The notes: generated by a model not told the origin, from the letters alone. Positions 1 through 9,668 are shown, counted from the stretch's first letter. The stretch: DNA of 39,825 bases from a bacterium (GCA_003249795.1 QKHZ01000261.1:1-39825), one strand, 5' to 3'. Translations and numbers: made by a program.

Positions 1-2
1 GG

Positions 3-1595
3 GATTTTGCGAGTTTTCCCTATGATATGGAACAGTTGTATAATCGCTATATTGCTGAAAACCGTCTGGATGATGCCATCCGGATCAGCAAAGAGATTAT
101 CGAAAAATACAAATGGATATGGGAATTGCGCGACTGGTACAAGCGCCTTGCTGATGCGCAGATGAAGAGTTCATCAACATACAATGATGCTGTCCAGACG
201 ATCGGGACCTATATCAAGGATTATGGGAAGTCCCTTGAGGCGTTCACTGTGATCCGAGGCCAGATCAGTTTCCTGATTCAGCAAAAACGCTGGACGGAAG
301 CCCAGACCCATTTGACGCAGCTTCTGTCCGATTATAAAGGCTGCCATTGGGAGCCGGATTTCCTGCATCTGATGGAACAAACACTGGCAGGCCGCAGCAA
401 AGACAAGGCTGATGAGGCTGATACAGCGCAGAAACTGACGGATTTGATCAAGTATTGCTGCACGACATTTCCGCACGATCATGAAACTGCAGATGCAATT
501 GCAGACTATGCCGATTGGGTGCTGAGCCCGTTTGGCGATTCGCAGAAAGATGCGGGATTGGCCATTTTGGCTGATTTTATGCAGAAATATCCGGAAAGCA
601 CGGCATGGTCCCGGCTGTGGGGCAAGTTGCAGAGTCTGATCAATTCGGACAAAACGGAGTGGATGTCGATTAAAGGTGTGGCTGCCTCCCGGAATGAAAG
701 TCTCAATAATCGCCGCTCTGAAATGAAGCAGATCAAAGACGAATACGCTCCGGCCTCTTATATGCGCAACCTGTCGCAATATATTCAAAAGTATCCGGAT
801 TCGGAAGATGCACGTGCGGCGGTGGACGAGGCGCTCAAATATATGGGCAAAAAAGAGCTGGTTATGCTCGGGCCTGACAACGTTAAGCTCATGCGTGAAA
901 CGCTGATCAAGGGCTTCCCCAACAGCCCGGCATATCTGGTTGAGAAAATGCAGCGGCTGGGCAATCAGTTTGCTTATCCATTTGCCGATTTTATCAATCA
1001 GGACCTGATCAAGCGCGCCAAAAATCCTCTGCAGGAAGAGTGGCATTGCTATATGGATGCAAAGCGTGCAACTGATGCCCGTACTTGGAGCGTGCCAGCA
1101 ATGAAGACGTGGGTTGCCAAGTTTCCGAAGTCATTTTCTTTATTGCGTTATGCTCGCTCTATGGTTGGGCAGGCTAACGGTGAGGGTGACCACCGTGTTA
1201 CTGCTGAGATTGCATCGATGTTTGCTGATAAGGAATATTTGGGGTCGATTGATGGGATTGAGTTGGTGTTTCAGGATGTCCGCTCATTCCTCCGGGCTGC
1301 ACCGGCTCGTGAACGCAAGAGCAATCCGAAGAAATATGGCGAGGAAGGTAAGGAAGACACCCCTGCATATATTGCTTTGAAGAAAGATTTTGCGCGCGAA
1401 GCACAAAAACAGGCCGATTTGCTTGATAAGGCATTGAAAAAATTCGAATTTGGCATCAGTCCTGGCCTCGCCTCTTATGCTGCATCCACTTGGGGCGACG
1501 ACGTTCAGATCGATGGCAAAACCGGTAAGCAGATCCTGCGTGAGAAGTATGCAAAGACAGGATTCTATTATCTGGCCAGCGCATATAAAGATTAA
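3..1595 (+). CDS. Helical-repeat (TPR-like) protein, 5' end missing
   Basis: The reading frame is open to the left edge. An ATG lies at 27, but the residues before it (DFASFPYD) continue in frame and no Shine-Dalgarno precedes it, so the gene most likely starts outside the window. The visible part, about 530 residues, is almost all amphipathic helix with repeated pairs such as LDDAIRISKEIIEKY and WTEAQTHLTQLLSDY, typical of TPR-like scaffolds. No catalytic motif, membrane segment or signal peptide is visible. The gene converges on the beta-helix gene at 1717-3918, with a hairpin between them. A role in protein-protein contact is inferred from the fold type only; I do not recognise the family. 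Confidence 0.6.
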   Translation, partial: DFASFPYDMEQLYNRYIAENRLDDAIRISKEIIEKYKWIWELRDWYKRLADAQMKSSSTYNDAVQTIGTYIKDYGKSLEAFTVIRGQISFLIQQKRWTEAQTHLTQLLSDYKGCHWEPDFLHLMEQTLAGRSKDKADEADTAQKLTDLIKYCCTTFPHDHETADAIADYADWVLSPFGDSQKDAGLAILADFMQKYPESTAWSRLWGKLQSLINSDKTEWMSIKGVAASRNESLNNRRSEMKQIKDEYAPASYMRNLSQYIQKYPDSEDARAAVDEALKYMGKKELVMLGPDNVKLMRETLIKGFPNSPAYLVEKMQRLGNQFAYPFADFINQDLIKRAKNPLQEEWHCYMDAKRATDARTWSVPAMKTWVAKFPKSFSLLRYARSMVGQANGEGDHRVTAEIASMFADKEYLGSIDGIELVFQDVRSFLRAAPARERKSNPKKYGEEGKEDTPAYIALKKDFAREAQKQADLLDKALKKFEFGISPGLASYAASTWGDDVQIDGKTGKQILREKYAKTGFYYLASAYKD

Positions 1596-1640
1596 CAACT
1601 GGGTAAACAAAACTCTTTGAAAACGAAACGACAAAAATGC

Positions 1641-1674
1641 ACAGGCGCATCGGATATTTTTCCGGTGCGCCTGT
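1641..1674 (-). terminator. Hairpin terminator between convergent genes
   Basis: A 13-bp stem (1641-1653 with 1662-1674, one G-T wobble) encloses an 8-nt loop. Read on the minus strand, the stem is followed by GCATTTTTG, a short T run, so it best serves the minus-strand beta-helix gene. On the plus strand only a weak T-rich stretch follows, but the stem may still stop transcription of the truncated gene ending at 1595. Confidence 0.65.
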
Positions 1675-1716
1675 TGTTTAGGTTGTCGCGATTGATCTGT
1701 GAGTTGGTCTTTGCGG

Positions 1717-3918
1717 TTATTCGCAACTCTTTCGTGGGCCGACATCGCGGAAATCAAATGGGATAAACCCGATACATGCGGCGGGGCTGTCTGCCGGAAG
1801 CGTGAAGTCGCCATTCTCTGGATCTGCAAAGTTGGGGTCGGCGACGATACTGCCCTTGTCCATGCCTGCAGCCGCCCACTCCTCAAAGTCCCGCCCGCAG
1901 AAATCAAGCGTTCCTTCGTCAATGTGCCAGTACAGGTTGCGGCTGAAGCATGCGGCATCAAGCGGCCATTGCTTCATCGGCTTTGGATTTTCGCCGGTAA
2001 AGTCGTTGATGGGGTTCAGGATTTTTCCTTCCTTGAGCAGAATGATGTTTTGCTCGAAGATCGCCGAGATATGCGCTTCATAGCGGGTGATCATCAGCTG
2101 TTCTTTTTTGCCGAAGGCCAAGATATTGTTACGGATGACATTTTCGCGCCCGAAATGCTGGTGGAATGGTGCGACATTGCAGTGGTATGCGAGGTTGTTT
2201 TCGATCAGTACTCCTGTGCTGCCTTCATCGGTATAGATCGCCCATCCGCCATAGCCGCGGCAGGTGACGTCATGGATGGTGTTGTTGCGGATACGCGTGC
2301 CGTAAGCGATGCCGAGGAGGTAGATGCCGCCCATGTCTGAGAGATAGCCTTTGCCAATGTCGTGGATATGGTTATGTTCGATGATGTTGCCGTAGGCGTC
2401 GTTGGGTGCATAGCCCCATGTCCAGCCGACGGAGATTCCAGTGTAGTAGAAGTTGTGGATATGGTTGTGCACGATGCTGTTGCCGCCTGCTTTTCCGATC
2501 AGGATGCCGACTGCCGAGTGAAATACCCGTCCGCCGTTGCTCATTTCACTGTCTGAGAGTGTATTGTACCGGCAGCCGTGCCAGATCTTCAGTCCGCCCC
2601 CTCCGAGGTCATAAAACCGGCAGCGGTCGATTCGGTTGAGGCAACTTGCATCGGTCATTTCCATCGCGTATCCGCCGAGGTGGCTGAACTCGCAGTTTCT
2701 GAAAACGCAGTGATTGGCGTAGCGTAGTTTGATGGAGCCGGGTACGCCCCACGATGCCTGTCCGCTTCCGGAGAGTTTGTTCGGATAGCGCCATTCCGTG
2801 TGGCAGAAACGGATGCCGTCGAAGGTGATGTTTTCGACCGCTTTCTTCTGCATGCCGAAAGGTTGCGGCGCTTCAAGCGTCGGCGTGAAATAAGCGGAAG
2901 CCTGCACGGCGGGTTTGGCTTTTTTCCAGTGTTGCGGTGGAGTGACAATCGTTACGTCGGGGCTATTTTCGGGCTGTCCCTGCAGGCAGAGGATCTCCTC
3001 AAGGCGCGGGGCGATGATTTCTGTATTCTCAAGCGTTTCGCCGTACATCGGGCAGTAGTAAAGCTTGCCGTCGGCGCGGTCAAGATACCACTCGCCAGGG
3101 CTGTCCATCGCCTCGCCGACATTGTCGATATAGTATTCAGGAAGGGTGGTCGGGTCGTCGACAACATCGGGTGAGAGCCGGTAAAATGTCGGGCGGTCGA
3201 ATGTCAACATCCTCTTTTTTCCGTCAAAAGATTTGACTCCGACGCGTGATTCGATCCAGAGCGTCATGATGACGAGTTCAATATCGGTCAGATTTTTCCA
3301 CTGATCGAAGTCACCGGGGCGGGTGATAATGCGGTCCTGGCCTTCATGCCACGGCGTGTCTTTGGTGACAGTCGGTGCACTTTCGATGCGGGCGAGTCCG
3401 ACTTTGGGAAGGCGCGGTCGGTAGCGGCGCTCATCGTTGACCCAGAGTTGGGTGAAGTTCCATTTGCCGCTTTTGACTTGCGGAATCGAGGCAACCCAGA
3501 CGCGCAGGTCTCCTCGCATGGTTTCCTGAAAGTTCTCAATCCGTTTGCCTCCACTGATCCGCGGGCTGGCACCGCTTGCTGCGGCGATTGTCAGGTTGTG
3601 AGAGCCGATTGTGCTTTTGCTTAGTGATTCATAGATAAGTGTTCCGGAGTCAGACGGCTTTAGTGTAAGCGGCTTATTCAGATAGTAAGTGCCGTCCTGC
3701 AGAAGGATGCGGACTGGGCAGGTAAGGTTGCCTTGTTTTCGATATTTTTTTGTTGCTGTGATTGCTGTAGCGATGTTGTTAAACGGTTTTGCTTTCGATC
3801 CATTGCCACCGGTTTTCGCCTCCGGTGCAACATGCAGAACCACCTCAGGGGGACGGCGATATTCTTTTGTCGAAACTGTTTTCTTTTTTGTCACAGTCTT
3901 TTTGGCAGATTTGGCCAC
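1717..3918 (-). CDS. GH141-like right-handed beta-helix glycan-active protein
   Basis: This 733-aa protein has the layout of GH141-type beta-helix enzymes. An N-terminal segment with GGNGSKAKPFNNIATA and LLQDGTYYL is followed by ISGGKRI, the QLWVNDERRYRPRLP block, a YLDRADGKLYYCP block, and then beta-helix turns rich in N and H (NHIHNFYYTGIS, NNTIHDV, IENNLAYHC). The characterised GH141 enzyme known to me is an alpha-L-fucosidase; the substrate here is inferred. I chose a GTG start at 3918 because AAGGAG sits 7 nt upstream; an ATG 13 codons earlier lacks this. The N-terminus (VAKSAKKTVTKKKTV) is lysine-rich and has no hydrophobic signal, so the protein looks cytoplasmic. It is separated from the right-hand glycan cluster by about 12 kb. 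Confidence 0.75.
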   Translation of the reverse strand: MAKSAKKTVTKKKTVSTKEYRRPPEVVLHVAPEAKTGGNGSKAKPFNNIATAITATKKYRKQGNLTCPVRILLQDGTYYLNKPLTLKPSDSGTLIYESLSKSTIGSHNLTIAAASGASPRISGGKRIENFQETMRGDLRVWVASIPQVKSGKWNFTQLWVNDERRYRPRLPKVGLARIESAPTVTKDTPWHEGQDRIITRPGDFDQWKNLTDIELVIMTLWIESRVGVKSFDGKKRMLTFDRPTFYRLSPDVVDDPTTLPEYYIDNVGEAMDSPGEWYLDRADGKLYYCPMYGETLENTEIIAPRLEEILCLQGQPENSPDVTIVTPPQHWKKAKPAVQASAYFTPTLEAPQPFGMQKKAVENITFDGIRFCHTEWRYPNKLSGSGQASWGVPGSIKLRYANHCVFRNCEFSHLGGYAMEMTDASCLNRIDRCRFYDLGGGGLKIWHGCRYNTLSDSEMSNGGRVFHSAVGILIGKAGGNSIVHNHIHNFYYTGISVGWTWGYAPNDAYGNIIEHNHIHDIGKGYLSDMGGIYLLGIAYGTRIRNNTIHDVTCRGYGGWAIYTDEGSTGVLIENNLAYHCNVAPFHQHFGRENVIRNNILAFGKKEQLMITRYEAHISAIFEQNIILLKEGKILNPINDFTGENPKPMKQWPLDAACFSRNLYWHIDEGTLDFCGRDFEEWAAAGMDKGSIVADPNFADPENGDFTLPADSPAACIGFIPFDFRDVGPRKSCE

Positions 3919-4259
3919 GGGACAACTCCTTGCAAATTCCGGATAAATGAACGACAAAACGATAGAAATAAAGTGGAAATATGCACTTTTGAAGACAAAT
4001 CAGGCTGAAACTCTTTGGGTGATGACGAACCCCTTCATTCGTTTGTGAAATGTTTGTGCCCTTGTTATTGGGGAAAGCTACCTGATAAATTCCGCTAGGC
4101 AAATGGTTTTGTATAAACAATCTGATTTTCTGATTTCCGATTTTTGTTGAAAGTCCCTTTTGTTGTTCCGCCTCTTCTGATACACTGGTGAAAATGAGTT
4201 CGACCGGTGGGGGGATTTAACCGGGACATCATCTGGGGAAATGGCAACTGCAATAAATC
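3919..4259. other. Divergent intergenic region, beta-helix gene and recQ
   Basis: This 341-nt region carries the upstream sequences of two divergent genes. A perfect 6-bp inverted repeat with an 8-nt spacer (AAAGTG at 3970-3975, CACTTT at 3984-3989) lies about 50 nt before the GTG start of the beta-helix gene and could be an operator. No strong sigma-70 promoter stands out. The ATG of recQ at 4260 has no close Shine-Dalgarno. No further gene is supported here. Confidence 0.5.
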
Positions 4260-6104
4260 ATGAGTGAAAAAGCCTACGATATTCTCCGCGCCGTCTTTGG
4301 CTATGAGTCATTCCGCCGCGGACAGGATAAGATCATCAACCACGTCATCCAGGGGCGCGATGCGCTGGTGTTGATGCCCACCGGCGGCGGCAAATCCCTC
4401 TGCTATCAGATCCCGTCACTCGCGCGCGGCGGTACGGGGGTGATTATCTGTCCGCTGATTGCGTTGATGCAGGATCAGGTCGATGCGCTACGTGAAGTCG
4501 GTCTGTCTGCCGCCTATCTGAACTCGACGTTGTCGGCTGAAGACGCTGCCGTTGTCCGCAAACAGTTTCTGCAGGGCCAGCTGGATTTCCTGTATGTGGC
4601 TCCCGAGCGGCTTTTGATGGACAGTACGCTGCGGATGCTGCAGCAGGCGAGGGTCTCGCTCTTTGCCATTGACGAGGCGCATTGTGTTTCTCAGTGGGGA
4701 CACGACTTCCGGCCTGAATACCTGAAGCTGTCTGTGCTGCATGAGATGTTCCCTGATGTTCCGCGCGTTGCGCTGACAGCGACTGCAGATATCCGCACGC
4801 GTGAAGAGATCCTGACACGTCTGCAGCTTGATCCCGCGAACATGTTCGTAAGCGGCTTTGACCGGCCGAATATCCAGTACCGGATTGTCGAGAAAAACGC
4901 GCCGCGCCGCCAGCTGCTTTCTTTTATTCAAAAAGAACACGCAGGTGATACCGGCATTGTGTACTGTCTTTCGCGCAAGCGGGTCGATACCGTCAGTCAG
5001 TGGCTGAATGAACATGGAGTCAACGCGTTGCCGTATCACGCGGGGATGGATACCGGAACGCGCGCGAAACATCAGGACCGGTTTCTCAAGGAAGACGGGC
5101 TTGTGATTGTCGCGACCATCGCCTTCGGGATGGGGATCGACAAGCCCAATGTCCGCTTTGTCGCCCATCTTGACATGCCCCGCAGTATCGAGAGTTATTA
5201 TCAGGAAACAGGACGCGCAGGGCGTGACGGCGAACCGGCGGATGCGTGGTTGACCTATGGCTTGCAGGATATTCTGCTGCTGCGGCAGATGATCGATTCC
5301 TCCGACGCTGATGAGGCGCACAAAACGGTTGAGCGGCAGAAACTGGATGCGATGCTGGCGCTGTGCGAGTCGGTGGAGTGCAGGCGCACACACCTGTTGC
5401 GTTACTTCGGAGAAAATCCGGAAGGCGAGTGCGGCAACTGCGATACCTGCATCGAACCGCCGGAGATGTGGGATGCGACGGTTGCTGTGCAGAAAGCGCT
5501 TTCGTGTGTCTACCGAACCGGCCAGCGTTATGGGGTCGGTCACCTGATCGACGTGTTGCGCGGAAAATCGACAGACAAAATTCTGACCCAAGGCCATGAC
5601 GACTTGAGTACCTTCGGTATCGGTGCCGATCTGGATCAGCGTGAGTGGCGCGCGCTGTTTCGGCAGTTGACGGCCAAGGGCATTCTGATCGGGGATGAAG
5701 AAGGCTATGGCGGTTTGCGCCTGTCGGAACGGGCCCGGCCGCTTCTGCAAGGAAAGCAGAACGTGTCGCTCCGAAAAGCGCAGGAATCAACGCCTGCAAA
5801 GTCGGCAAAGCCCGCGCGGCTGTCTTCCTCGCGAGAGGAGATCCGGTTTTACTGTGCTGAAGACGAGATCCTGTTTGAAAAACTGCGCCGCTGCCGGATG
5901 GAGCTGGCTACTTTGCGCGGGATTCCGGCATATCGCGTTCTGCACAACGTTGGCCTCAAAGAGATGGTCGAGTGCCGTCCGCAAAACCTGCAGGCGATGC
6001 AGCACATCACCGGCATGGGCAGCCAGAAGTTGAAACAGTATGGCGCCTCATTTCTTCAAGTGCTTCAGTCTGAAGGCGCTGACACGTCAGCTTCATATCG
6101 ATAA
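4260..6104 (+). CDS. recQ: ATP-dependent DNA helicase RecQ
   Basis: A 614-aa superfamily-2 3'-5' DNA helicase acting in recombination and repair of stalled forks. The RecQ motif 0 region (GYESFRRGQDKII) is followed by Walker A around residues 40-46 (PTGGGKS), the DEAH box at 138-141 in the RecQ signature DEAHCVSQWGHDFRPEY, and ALTATAD. Helicase motifs in the second lobe include YCLSRKRVD and QETGRAGRDG. Zinc ligands C374, C391, C394 and C397 have the C-x16-C-x2-C-x2-C spacing of the family. A winged-helix region follows, and a single HRDC domain ends the protein (FEKLRRCRMELA onward, about residue 535). Length matches E. coli RecQ closely. The start is the first in-frame ATG, with no clear ribosome binding site. 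It appears to be transcribed alone. Confidence 0.97.
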   Translation: MSEKAYDILRAVFGYESFRRGQDKIINHVIQGRDALVLMPTGGGKSLCYQIPSLARGGTGVIICPLIALMQDQVDALREVGLSAAYLNSTLSAEDAAVVRKQFLQGQLDFLYVAPERLLMDSTLRMLQQARVSLFAIDEAHCVSQWGHDFRPEYLKLSVLHEMFPDVPRVALTATADIRTREEILTRLQLDPANMFVSGFDRPNIQYRIVEKNAPRRQLLSFIQKEHAGDTGIVYCLSRKRVDTVSQWLNEHGVNALPYHAGMDTGTRAKHQDRFLKEDGLVIVATIAFGMGIDKPNVRFVAHLDMPRSIESYYQETGRAGRDGEPADAWLTYGLQDILLLRQMIDSSDADEAHKTVERQKLDAMLALCESVECRRTHLLRYFGENPEGECGNCDTCIEPPEMWDATVAVQKALSCVYRTGQRYGVGHLIDVLRGKSTDKILTQGHDDLSTFGIGADLDQREWRALFRQLTAKGILIGDEEGYGGLRLSERARPLLQGKQNVSLRKAQESTPAKSAKPARLSSSREEIRFYCAEDEILFEKLRRCRMELATLRGIPAYRVLHNVGLKEMVECRPQNLQAMQHITGMGSQKLKQYGASFLQVLQSEGADTSASYR

Positions 6105-6177
6105 TCAATTATTTTTTGTTATTATGTAACGTTTCGATAGTTCTCTTGTGTATTTATCTATCTATTCTGAATATTTA

Positions 6178-6206
6178 TTGACATTTGGTTATCGAATGGA
6201 TTGAAT
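6178..6206 (+). promoter_or_regulatory. Candidate sigma-70 promoter for the EAL gene
   Basis: A perfect -35 TTGACA at 6178-6183 is separated by 17 nt from TTGAAT at 6201-6206, a 4/6 match to the -10 box. It lies in the AT-rich gap after recQ, about 40 nt before the EAL gene start. The -10 is weak, so this is a candidate only. Confidence 0.4.
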
Positions 6207-6246
6207 AATAACTCGTTTTAGCTGGCTCCGTGGAAATGACAACATC

Positions 6247-7521
6247 ATGACCAGTACTTCAGTTTCCCTACCGAAAGCATCTCTGAGCCGCAAGCAGATT
6301 GAAGCCCTGATTGCAGAAAACCGTATTTGTATCTATTTTCAACCGATTATTTCGGTTGACCGCCGTCAGACGTTGATCGTCGAAGCGTTGGCACGCGGTG
6401 TTGCAGAAGACGGGAAGACGATGATTCCTCCGAACATTCTGTTTGAGTCGGCTGCGCGTGCGGAGTTGTCACTGGAGTTTGACCGGGCTTGCCGGGCGGT
6501 GGCGATTACAAATTTTGCTCAGCTTCGCAAAAAGAATCCGGAACTGCTTCTAAGTCTGAACATCGACTCGGCTGTGATCAAACAGACTGTTGTCGGTTCG
6601 GGATTCTTGCAGAGAAAAATCGCAGAAGCCAATTTGGACTGCTCGTCCGTAATTATCGAGATTCTTGAGAATGAGGTGGAGGATACCGATATCCTGCGGC
6701 AGTTTACCGAGCGCCATCGTGAACTCGGGTTTCTTGTGGCGATTGATGACATCGGCGCGGGGCATTCGAATTTCGACCGCATCCCGCTACTGAAGCCTGA
6801 TATCATCAAGATCGACCGCTCCCTTGTCCGTGCAATCAGCGCAGATTATCATAAACAGGAAGTGGTCAAGGCCCTGACCGATATGGCGCACCGTTTGGGC
6901 GGTCTGGTTGTCGCTGAGGGCATTGAGGACGATCAGGAAGCGCTGACAGTTCACGAACTCGGTGCTGACTTCCAACAGGGCTTTTACTTTGCCAGACCTG
7001 CTCCGACTGACGGTGAGTTGCAGCCGGTTCCTGCAGAACAGATCAAGACGGTATCGCTCAAATTCAAGACGCTGGTCAAGGCACGGCACTCACTGCGGCG
7101 AATCCGGCAGGAGCGTAATGAGTCGATCATGGCGCGGATTATCCGGTCGCTGGAGCCATTGCCCGAATCCAATTATGAAAACGCGCTGGCTGAAGAAGCG
7201 AAATCAGACGACTCGCTTGAATGTCTGTATGTAACAGATAGCCAGGGGGTGATGCTGACGAATACGGTGATTGCGCCTTCGGTGTTCCATCAGCGCAAGC
7301 AGATTTTCCATCCTGCCCAGCGAGGGACGGATCTGTCACTGAAAGACTACTGTCTGCTTTTGACGCTGGGGCTGGAGCGGTACACGTCTGACCCGTACAT
7401 TTCGCAGGCCACCGGCAACACCTGTATCACCATCAGCCAGCAGTTTACCGCCTTAGACGGTAAACCCCGTTTCCTATGCTGCGATATCGCCGTCAACAGC
7501 ATGATGCATGAGACATACTGA
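6247..7521 (+). CDS. EAL-domain c-di-GMP phosphodiesterase with C-terminal Cache/PAS-like domain
   Basis: This 424-aa protein has an EAL domain at about residues 10-255. Its active-site set looks complete: E46 in VEALARG, Asn in SLNID, Glu in IEILEN, D167-D168 in AIDDIGAG, Lys in IIKIDRS, E224 in AEGIED and Gln in DFQQGFYFARP. Hydrolysis of cyclic di-GMP to pGpG is therefore likely. The C-terminal 150 residues hold a basic helix, then YVTDSQGVMLTN, YTSDPYISQATGNTCITISQQF and PRFLCCDIAV, the pattern of a single Cache/PAS-like sensor, an arrangement resembling Bacillus YkuI. There is no membrane segment or signal peptide, so sensing would be cytoplasmic. No diguanylate cyclase lies nearby. It converges on the amidohydrolase gene with a 33-nt gap and no visible terminator. 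Confidence 0.9.
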   Translation: MTSTSVSLPKASLSRKQIEALIAENRICIYFQPIISVDRRQTLIVEALARGVAEDGKTMIPPNILFESAARAELSLEFDRACRAVAITNFAQLRKKNPELLLSLNIDSAVIKQTVVGSGFLQRKIAEANLDCSSVIIEILENEVEDTDILRQFTERHRELGFLVAIDDIGAGHSNFDRIPLLKPDIIKIDRSLVRAISADYHKQEVVKALTDMAHRLGGLVVAEGIEDDQEALTVHELGADFQQGFYFARPAPTDGELQPVPAEQIKTVSLKFKTLVKARHSLRRIRQERNESIMARIIRSLEPLPESNYENALAEEAKSDDSLECLYVTDSQGVMLTNTVIAPSVFHQRKQIFHPAQRGTDLSLKDYCLLLTLGLERYTSDPYISQATGNTCITISQQFTALDGKPRFLCCDIAVNSMMHETY

Positions 7522-7554
7522 TTGTTCTGAATCGTGTGTGCGGATTGAGAAAAT

Positions 7555-8343
7555 CTACGGCAGAATCTCATCGGCGCGGGTGAGGATTTCGTCCAGTTCG
7601 CGCGCGGTCAATTTCAACCGGCTCTTCAGTTCTTCCATCGATTGCACCGGATCATACAGCGGATAGTCACTGCCAAACAGCCAGCGCTCGCGCGGAATGG
7701 CTTTGACCAGATCTTTCAGGATATCGTCACCGATATGCGGCAAGGTGCTGGAGGTATCGACCCAGACATCGACGCCGGTCAGGGCTTCTGCGACATACTC
7801 CCAATGGTGATATCCGCCAAAGTGTGCGGCGATTACCGTCAGCGCGGGAAACTGTTTTTTTATTTCGGCGACTTTGTACGGGCAGGAGTAGTTGTCCTTC
7901 GGATTGCGCTCGTCACCGACATGGAACATCAGGATAAACCGGCCGCATGCCGCTTCGTAGATCGGAAACATCGCCTTGTCGTTCATCCACACGCCTTGAA
8001 AATCCGGATGCATTTTTAATCCGCGGATGCCTGCTTCCTGCAGACGGTTCAACTCGTCTTCCCAGTGCGGGTAGCCGGGGTGGATCGTGCCGAAGGCTTC
8101 GAATCCGGGTTCATTGTTCTGCAGGTGGATTGCCCAGTTGTTGGCGGGTTGCACCTGTTCGGGGGTGGTCGCTGCCGAGTGCACGACAGCACGGTCGATC
8201 CTGTTTTGCTGCATCAGCGTGCGCAGGTGCTCAAGCGTCCCGTTTCCGGCGGGGACGATCTTATAATACGTATTCAGTTGCGTAATCGCTTTTTCAGCGA
8301 TCTTCGGGTGAAACGCATGGGTATGGATATCTGTTCGGCGCAT
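7555..8343 (-). CDS. Amidohydrolase-family (amidohydrolase_2-like) metal-dependent hydrolase
   Basis: A 262-aa TIM-barrel metallohydrolase. Visible metal-site elements are H7-x-H9 in DIHTHAFHP, LKMHPDFQG, FHVGDE, AAHFGGYHHWE and the terminal Asp in FGSDYPLYDP. These fit the amidohydrolase_2 group, which includes decarboxylases and lactonases; the substrate cannot be told. I chose ATG 8343, immediately before the HxH strand. An alternative GTG at 8385 overlaps the aroA stop codon (GTGA) and would add 14 residues not expected in the fold. Its close position behind aroA on the same strand suggests co-transcription, although no functional link to the shikimate pathway is evident. Confidence 0.85.
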   Translation of the reverse strand: MRRTDIHTHAFHPKIAEKAITQLNTYYKIVPAGNGTLEHLRTLMQQNRIDRAVVHSAATTPEQVQPANNWAIHLQNNEPGFEAFGTIHPGYPHWEDELNRLQEAGIRGLKMHPDFQGVWMNDKAMFPIYEAACGRFILMFHVGDERNPKDNYSCPYKVAEIKKQFPALTVIAAHFGGYHHWEYVAEALTGVDVWVDTSSTLPHIGDDILKDLVKAIPRERWLFGSDYPLYDPVQSMEELKSRLKLTARELDEILTRADEILP

Positions 8344-8381
8344 TTTTAATCTTCTGATATTTGATGTTATTGGTTCTGGTT

Positions 8382-9668
8382 TCACTCGCTTTGCAGGTTT
8401 CCGCCGATGGAGGATAAAAGATCTGTGAAGGTCGGAAACGTGACGGCTGCCGCTTCGGCGGTATCGACGGTGACCGCCCCTTTTGCCAGAAGTCCTGCCA
8501 CCGCAAAGGCCATGACAATGCGGTGGTCGCCGTGTCCGCCGACTGTGCCGGACTGGATCGTGCCGCCTTCAATGACAAGCCCGTCTTCAAGTTCTTCAAC
8601 CTTCACGCCAAGTGTTGACAGCTCTGACGCCATGACTGCGATCCGGTCGGTTTCTTTGATCCGCGCCTGCGGGACGTTGCCAAGAACGGTTTTGCCAGTT
8701 GCCACGGCTGCGGTGACTGCCATCGCCGGCAGTGCGTCAGGGGTCGCGTTCAGGTCAAGCTCCGCGCCATAAAGAGGGTGGCCGGAGTAGACACGGACAC
8801 CGCCGTCTTCCTGCTCGATCTTTGCGCCCATAGCACGCAGGTAGTCGATCACGGCTTTGTCGCCCTGCGTGTCGGCCATGTCCAGTCCTTCGACCAAAAG
8901 TTCACTGCCCGTGGCTGCGGCTGCGCACAGGAAGAACGTTGCGCTGGAGAAGTCGGCAGCAACTGCCCGGTCGAATGACTTGTATTTTTGGCCTCCCTGG
9001 ATTTTGAAATACGACAGGTCCGGTTTGTATTCCAGATTGATGCCGAGAGACTTGATCCATTGCAGCGTCATTTCAACATAGGGCTGCTCATATAATAAGG
9101 GAACATGAATTTCCGTCTGGCCTTGCGCTAAGGGGGCGGCAATCAGAAGTGCGGAGAGGTACTGGCTTGTGGGGCACTCCATCGAGGTCGTCCCGCCGGT
9201 GATCGGGCCGCGGATTGTGATCGGGCAGCAACCGTTTCCGGTACTGTTGATGTTTACGCCGAGGTCGGCAAGGCTTGAAAGCAGGTTCTGCGCAGAACGC
9301 CGCCGGATCTGCTCGTCACCGTCAAAGATGATTTCTCCGGAAGCAAGTGCGGCAACGGCGAGGGCAATATACAACGTCGTGCCGGAGTTGCCGACGTCAA
9401 TGGTTTGGCCTTCGGCTTTGGGTGTGGAACCGAAGCCGTCCACGATCCAGATTTCATCGCCATGTTCATCTTTTTCTGTCCGGACAGTCGCGCCGAGGCT
9501 GCGGATTGCATCAAACCCTGAACGGGTGTCCTGACTCTCCAGAGGGGTGCGGATGGTGCTGGTGCCGTCTGCCAGAGCGCTCAGGATCAGCGCGCGGATG
9601 GTATGGCTTTTCGAGCCGGGGATGCGGACTCGTCCACTGAGTTTGGCGGGTGAGCTGGTTAATTTCAT
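8382..9668 (-). CDS. aroA: 3-phosphoshikimate 1-carboxyvinyltransferase (EPSP synthase)
   Basis: A 428-aa enzyme that transfers the enolpyruvyl group of PEP to shikimate 3-phosphate in the cytoplasm, the sixth step of chorismate synthesis. Key blocks are IPGSKSHTIRALILSALADG near the N-terminus, VGNSGTTLYIALA, ADFSSATFFL, RIKETDRIAVMA and GHGDHRIVMAFAVAGL. Length is normal for the family. I chose ATG 9668 because GGAG lies 6 nt upstream and the family N-terminus begins there; upstream in-frame codons in the longer frame are poor candidates. No other aromatic pathway gene is in the window. The following gene on this strand is the amidohydrolase. Confidence 0.96.
   Translation of the reverse strand: MKLTSSPAKLSGRVRIPGSKSHTIRALILSALADGTSTIRTPLESQDTRSGFDAIRSLGATVRTEKDEHGDEIWIVDGFGSTPKAEGQTIDVGNSGTTLYIALAVAALASGEIIFDGDEQIRRRSAQNLLSSLADLGVNINSTGNGCCPITIRGPITGGTTSMECPTSQYLSALLIAAPLAQGQTEIHVPLLYEQPYVEMTLQWIKSLGINLEYKPDLSYFKIQGGQKYKSFDRAVAADFSSATFFLCAAAATGSELLVEGLDMADTQGDKAVIDYLRAMGAKIEQEDGGVRVYSGHPLYGAELDLNATPDALPAMAVTAAVATGKTVLGNVPQARIKETDRIAVMASELSTLGVKVEELEDGLVIEGGTIQSGTVGGHGDHRIVMAFAVAGLLAKGAVTVDTAEAAAVTFPTFTDLLSSIGGNLQSE

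Noticed and set aside
4488-5750. A 420-codon antisense frame inside recQ
   Set aside because: recQ on the other strand has every family motif; the antisense product has no recognisable domain.
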